The notes under the pieces: model-generated
Seen by the model: the letters and a program-made list of their open reading frames with translations, nothing else
Told to the model about the DNA's origin: nothing
Databases searched by the model: none
Shown: piece after piece, positions 18,487-20,983 of the stretch
How positions within the stretch are numbered: the first letter of the stretch is position 1
Layout of the letters: the number at the start of each line of letters is the position of its first letter
Origin: Chloroflexota bacterium
GTDB taxonomy: Bacteria > Chloroflexota > Anaerolineae > Anaerolineales > DRMV01
NCBI GenBank assembly: GCA_013153135.1
Contig: JAADFA010000043.1
Span: 1-20,983, forward strand
DNA length: 20,983 nt
Reading direction: 5' to 3'
Made by a program: the position numbers and the translations under genes

Positions 18487-19058
18487 CGTAAGGCGAAAGC
18501 CTGCCACGGGGACGGTGGCACAGGGTGCAGCGGCACCATCCCTCCAGCAACGAAGAAGAACGCGGCCCGCGCGGCCGCGCGTACCTGCTGATTGGCCCAG
18601 CCCAACAGGTCGCGGTAGGCGCGTGCGAGGCGTCCTTCGGGCACAATGCCCAGGCCGACTTCGTTGGATACGAGTAACATCAGTCGGGGCTGCCGCGTGT
18701 GCACGGCTTCAAGCAGATCTTGTACCTCGCGTCGCGCGGCCGCGGGACCATCGTCCAATAGGGCGTTGGCCACGAGCAACGTGAGGCAATCGAGCACGAT
18801 GACGTCGTGTCGCGCGCGGAGGACGGCGCGAGCGGCATCGCGCGGGGCTTCCAGGGTTTCCCACGCCGCGGGGCGTTCCGCACGGTGGCGTTGAATGCGC
18901 GCGGCCATTTCGTCATCTAGGGCCTGAGCGGTCGCGATAAAGGTAACCGCGTCGCGGCCTACGGCCCGGGCCCACTGTACCGCGGTCTGGCTCTTACCGC
19001 TGCGCGCGCCGCCGAGTAGCAGAACCAATCCCCCGCTATCCGTGGTGGGGATGGGCAT
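18483..19058 (-). CDS. cobU: Adenosylcobinamide kinase / adenosylcobinamide-phosphate guanylyltransferase CobU
   Basis: This 191-residue bifunctional enzyme phosphorylates adenosylcobinamide and transfers GMP to it during nucleotide-loop assembly of cobalamin. The P-loop is GGARSGKS (16-23). H58 in RIQRHRAERPAAWETLE is the likely GMP-bearing histidine. VLDCLTLLVAN and VSNEVGLGIVPEGRLARAYR are family signatures. The start is placed at 19058 (MPIPTTDSGG), which overlaps the end of the upstream moaB/mogA gene by 23 bases; the longer reading from 19103 would overlap more and adds a non-family extension. The ribosome-binding site is weak, so coupling to the upstream gene is likely. No other cob genes are here, which may mean corrinoid salvage. 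Confidence 0.93.
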   Translation of the reverse strand: MPIPTTDSGGLVLLLGGARSGKSQTAVQWARAVGRDAVTFIATAQALDDEMAARIQRHRAERPAAWETLEAPRDAARAVLRARHDVIVLDCLTLLVANALLDDGPAAARREVQDLLEAVHTRQPRLMLLVSNEVGLGIVPEGRLARAYRDLLGWANQQVRAAARAAFFFVAGGMVPLHPVPPSPWQAFALR

Positions 19059-19548
19059 GGCCTTGCTCCGCGTCGGGGGCTTCACGCAACAGCTGTACCG
19101 CATGGGGCAGCACGTCCGCGATGACTGCGAAGTTCTCCACCGCGGCCTTAGGGCTGCCAGGCAGGTTCACGATGAGCACACGACCCCGGATGCCCGCGAC
19201 CGCGCGCGAGAGCATCGCGTGAGGGGTGATGCGCAGACTCGCGGCGCGCATGGCTTCCGCGAGACCGGGGGCCTCGCGCTCCAGGATGCTGCGGGTGGCT
19301 TCGGGAGTGACATCTCGCGGCGCGAACCCCGTCCCGCCGGTGGTCAGGATCACGTCGGCTTCATCTTGATCGCACCACGCGAGCAGTGCGGCCCGAATGG
19401 CCGCGAAGTCGTCGGGCACGACCCCGCGCGCGACAACCTGCCAGCCGCGTTGGGCTACTGCATCGGCCAGCGCGGGACCGGCCTTGTCTTCCCGCTGGCC
19501 GTGAAAGGACCGGTCGGAAACGGTCAGGATGGCAAAACGCAGGCTCAT
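19036..19548 (-). CDS. Molybdenum cofactor biosynthesis protein MoaB/MogA
   Basis: A 170-residue molybdopterin-binding protein of the MoaB/Mog fold. MogA-type members adenylylate molybdopterin before metal insertion. Motifs: ILTVSDRS (7-14), the molybdopterin-site TTGGTGFAPRDVT (69-81) with D79, and NLPGSPKAAVENF (128-140). MoaB and MogA cannot be told apart safely by eye, so no symbol is given. The start at 19548 has GGAGG six bases upstream; a reading seven codons longer lacks a site. It begins 30 bases after the lysX stop. A TATAAT (19578-19583) that overlaps the lysX stop has no good -35 partner. Confidence 0.93.
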   Translation of the reverse strand: MSLRFAILTVSDRSFHGQREDKAGPALADAVAQRGWQVVARGVVPDDFAAIRAALLAWCDQDEADVILTTGGTGFAPRDVTPEATRSILEREAPGLAEAMRAASLRITPHAMLSRAVAGIRGRVLIVNLPGSPKAAVENFAVIADVLPHAVQLLREAPDAEQGHAHPHHG

Positions 19549-19578
19549 GGTGCGCCTCCACGTCGTCATTTGTCGCGA

Positions 19579-20478
19579 TTATACCGAAGCCGTCGCGGGT
19601 ACAGCTGCTCCGTGCCGCGCTTGTTGGATGACGTAGTCCACAATCAGCCCAGGGATATCCACGCCAGTGAGGGGAACCGTGGTGTGGAATTCCATGGTGT
19701 GGTTGACTTCGTTGACCAGGTAACCCCCTTCCGGGTGTTCGAGCACGTCAATAGCCAGTACGCCACCACCTACGGCATGGGCTGCGCGCAACGCGATGTC
19801 CTCCAGATCGGACGTGATAGGGCACACCGCACCCCGGCCTCCGCGTGCGGTGTTAGTGATCCAATGCTCGGATTCGCGATAAATGGCGGTCACGACGCGA
19901 TCGCCAATGACGAACACGCGGATATCGCGGCCGGGTTTGGGAATATATTCCTGAATGTAAAAGACCTGGTGATGGAAGGAGCCCAGGACGGCTTTATGTT
20001 CGAGCAAGGCTTCTGCGGCTTCCCGGTCGTTGATTTTGGCGACCAGACGGCCCCAGGAGCCAATGATGGGTTTGAGCACCACGGGGTAGCCCAGGCGTTC
20101 CATGGCTTCGAGCGCGGCCTCGGGGGTGAAGGCTACCGCGGTCTGGGGCTGCGGGACCCCGGCGCGTGCGAGGGCGGCGCTGGTGGCGAGTTTATCGCCG
20201 CAGGTCGCCGCGACGTGAGACGGGTTGACCACGGGAATGCCCCAGCTCTCGAAGACCCGGGCCATGGTCAGCCCACGGGCGTAGCTCAGGTTGCGGGCGA
20301 GCACCACGTCGACATCCTGCCAGGGGGTTGGGTCCGCGAGAAAGAGGGGCGTCTGTCCATCGTGAACTTTACGGTAGGATACGCCGCGGCGTTCGAGGGC
20401 CTGGAAGATCCATTTTTCCTCAACCCGCACCCGGGAGTAGAGCACAGCCACACGAGGCAAAGTCGAGATGGTATACAT
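19579..20478 (-). CDS. lysX: Alpha-aminoadipate--LysW ligase LysX
   Basis: This 299-residue ATP-grasp ligase of the RimK/LysX family ligates alpha-aminoadipate to the C-terminal glutamate of the carrier protein LysW, protecting the amino group in the bacterial aminoadipate route to lysine. Visible features: VAVLYSRVRVEEKW at the N terminus, GIPVVNPSHVAATCGDKLATS, YPVVLKPIIGSWGRLVAKI, the FYIQEYIPKPGRDIRVFVIG strand, ITNTARGG and the family motif NEVNHTMEF near the C terminus. It closely resembles the Thermus enzyme as I remember it. ArgX-type activity on glutamate cannot be excluded. The start at 20478 follows AGGAGG with a six-base spacer; an extension of 30 codons upstream would run through the terminator and is rejected. 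No lysW or other lys gene is in the window. It is the first structural gene of the minus-strand run and lies behind an attenuator-like leader. Confidence 0.95.
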   Translation of the reverse strand: MYTISTLPRVAVLYSRVRVEEKWIFQALERRGVSYRKVHDGQTPLFLADPTPWQDVDVVLARNLSYARGLTMARVFESWGIPVVNPSHVAATCGDKLATSAALARAGVPQPQTAVAFTPEAALEAMERLGYPVVLKPIIGSWGRLVAKINDREAAEALLEHKAVLGSFHHQVFYIQEYIPKPGRDIRVFVIGDRVVTAIYRESEHWITNTARGGRGAVCPITSDLEDIALRAAHAVGGGVLAIDVLEHPEGGYLVNEVNHTMEFHTTVPLTGVDIPGLIVDYVIQQARHGAAVPATASV

Positions 20479-20500
20479 GGGCGACCTCCTGGGGTGAGGA

Positions 20501-20538
20501 TAGAAAAAAGAAAAGCGCCCTCCGTGGTCGGAGGGCGC
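20501..20538 (-). terminator. Intrinsic terminator in the lysX leader (attenuator)
   Basis: GCGCCCTCCG and CGGAGGGCGC (20515-20524 / 20529-20538) form a perfect 10-bp stem with a four-base loop. On the minus strand TTTTCTTTTTTC follows at once. It lies 22 bases before the lysX start codon, so it stops transcription before lysX unless it is prevented from forming. Confidence 0.9.
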
Positions 20539-20604
20539 CGAGGGACCAGGCGGCAGGGCAGGTGCCAAACGCGACCTACCCGTCCACCGACCACGGAGGA
20601 CGGG
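20519..20604 (-). promoter_or_regulatory. Mutually exclusive antiterminator and leader hairpin
   Basis: The leader segment 20587-20599 is perfectly complementary, over 13 bases, to 20519-20531 in the terminator stem-loop. Pairing them would destroy the terminator. The same leader segment also lies inside an alternative hairpin, 20579-20585 with 20598-20604 (CCCGTCC/GGACGGG on the minus strand), plus an inner CCG/CGG stem, entirely within the leader ORF. This gives the three-way competition of a classical attenuator. Confidence 0.75.
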
Positions 20605-20656
20605 TCTCGTCGCTGCGCTTCTTCAGGCTGATGAAACGGGCCACGTCAGACATCAT
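20576..20656 (-). CDS. 26-residue leader peptide upstream of lysX
   Basis: This short ORF (MMSDVARFISLKKRS... ending PPWSVDG) starts about 20 bases from the predicted transcript start, with AGGGGTGG as ribosome-binding site. It carries a Lys-Lys-Arg triplet at codons 12-14 (AAG AAG CGC) and Arg-Pro-Pro-Trp at codons 19-22. Its last codons encode the antiterminator strand and the competing hairpin. A ribosome paused at codons 12-14 would leave the antiterminator strand free. One that reaches the TAG would cover part of it and allow termination. The peptide is therefore best read as a regulatory leader rather than a functional product. It is not LysW: there is no cysteine pair and no acidic C terminus. 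Confidence 0.7.
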   Translation of the reverse strand: MMSDVARFISLKKRSDETRPPWSVDG

Positions 20657-20681
20657 GGCACCACCCCTGCAACCAGGGCCA

Positions 20682-20710
20682 AGTTTACCCAAGGCTACGG
20701 TGCGCGTCAA
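20682..20710 (-). promoter_or_regulatory. Promoter of the lysX operon
   Basis: On the minus strand TTGACG (20705-20710) lies exactly 17 bases from TAAACT (20682-20687). Five and four of six bases match consensus. The expected transcript start is near 20675, which gives a leader of about 200 bases before lysX. Confidence 0.65.
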
Positions 20711-20800
20711 GGCGCAATGACCAGTGGGTGCACGCAAAGGTTGTAGAACGGTCATGGGCGAGAGGGAGGCGCAGGCTGTCGCCGTTGGCACCGCCGCCGT

Positions 20801-20928
20801 AGGCTGAAGCCTGCGGCTAGTTTGCATAAAATTGCACGCGGGTAGTTCAGCCTAACGCACGGCGGCGAGGATAGCGGGCGGGTTTAGCCGCCCGCGGCAT
20901 GGGCTTCTACGAGATTTGCCTGCACCCC
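20801..20928 (+). repeat. Dispersed intergenic repeat, right copy
   Basis: The second copy of the element at the left end, in the same orientation. It contains GCTGAAGCCTGCGGC at the left, CATAAAATTGC (20825-20835), hairpin GCGGGCGG (20874-20881) / CCGCCCGC (20888-20895), GGCATGGGCTTCT (20896-20908) and GATTTGCCTGCACCCC (20913-20928). It is about 38 bases shorter than the left copy; it lacks the segment between the hairpin and GGCATGGGCTTCT and has small indels elsewhere. Confidence 0.75.
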
Positions 20929-20960
20929 CTACCACAGGTTGGCCCCCTCTTTTTATCTCT

Positions 20961-20983
20961 CATCTACAAGATTTGCTTGCACC
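20961..20983 (+). repeat. Start of a further repeat unit at the window edge
   Basis: CTACAAGATTTGCTTGCACC repeats, with two mismatches, the right-end motif of the upstream copy (CTACGAGATTTGCCTGCACC at 20907-20926). It runs into the window edge, so its full length is unknown. About 30 unrelated, T-rich bases separate the two. Confidence 0.55.

Noticed and set aside
19578..19583. A TATAAT on the minus strand before moaB/mogA
   Set aside because: It includes the lysX stop codon and has no -35 box at 16-18 bases, so a promoter is not supported.
20479..20568. A 30-codon N-terminal extension of lysX
   Set aside because: It would be encoded by the terminator hairpin and its T-run, has no ribosome-binding site and is not part of the LysX family. 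The start at 20478 has AGGAGG.
19042..20631. A 529-codon plus-strand open frame across lysX and moaB/mogA
   Set aside because: It is the antisense shadow of lysX and moaB/mogA in high-GC DNA, with no domain or ribosome-binding site.
20576..20656. The leader ORF as LysW, the carrier protein partner of LysX
   Set aside because: It is 26 residues long and has no zinc-binding cysteines or Glu-Trp-Gly-Glu-type C terminus.

Overview
The window looks like chromosomal DNA from a GC-rich, probably thermophilic bacterium. I favour a Chloroflexota lineage (Anaerolineae, Thermoflexia or a relative). The basis is a LysX of the alpha-aminoadipate lysine route that resembles the Thermus type, orthodox murB/murC, a HerA-type ATPase, a large 7TM-PAS-GAF histidine kinase and palindromic intergenic repeats. 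Deinococcota is the main alternative. No phage, IS element, CRISPR array, tRNA or rRNA was seen.

Layout. (1) A ~165 bp intergenic repeat lies at the left edge; a clear second copy and the start of a third lie at the right edge, all in the same orientation. (2) Plus-strand cluster, 305-5330: clpC, a HerA-like ATPase, a 66-residue helical protein and a Nudix hydrolase, ending in a strong hairpin. (3) Minus-strand respiratory pair, 7685 to 5389: an octaheme c-type cytochrome of the tetrathionate-reductase (OTR) type and a four-helix membrane cytochrome b. Its promoter carries a CRP/FNR-like dyad centred near -42. (4) A 600 bp divergent intergenic region leads to an orphan 1040-residue membrane histidine kinase (plus strand). 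The kinase converges on a single-domain protoglobin; the two genes share a TTAA stop. The protoglobin's terminator lies inside the last codons of the kinase. (5) A minus-strand run of eight tightly packed genes from 20478 down to 12124: lysX, moaB/mogA, cobU, a TldE/PmbA-like gene, bioY, murC, murB and a GT39-type membrane glycosyltransferase. Several junctions are ATGA or longer overlaps.

The most interesting regulatory element lies in front of lysX. A well-formed promoter drives a 26-codon leader peptide with a Lys-Lys-Arg triplet. An intrinsic terminator follows. A 13-nt segment of the leader ORF is perfectly complementary to the terminator stem-loop, and the same segment is also held in a hairpin within the ORF. 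This is the geometry of ribosome-mediated transcription attenuation. It could set expression of lysX and perhaps of the whole eight-gene run.

How the genes may work together: the octaheme cytochrome/cytochrome b pair would exchange electrons between the quinone pool and a periplasmic sulfur or nitrogen compound. The neighbouring sensor kinase and haem protein suggest a redox- or gas-responsive locus, but that link is inferred from position only. The minus-strand run mixes lysine, molybdenum cofactor, cobalamin, biotin and peptidoglycan functions. It reads as a housekeeping and cofactor operon rather than a single pathway. I did not find a clearly new multi-gene defence or metabolic system.
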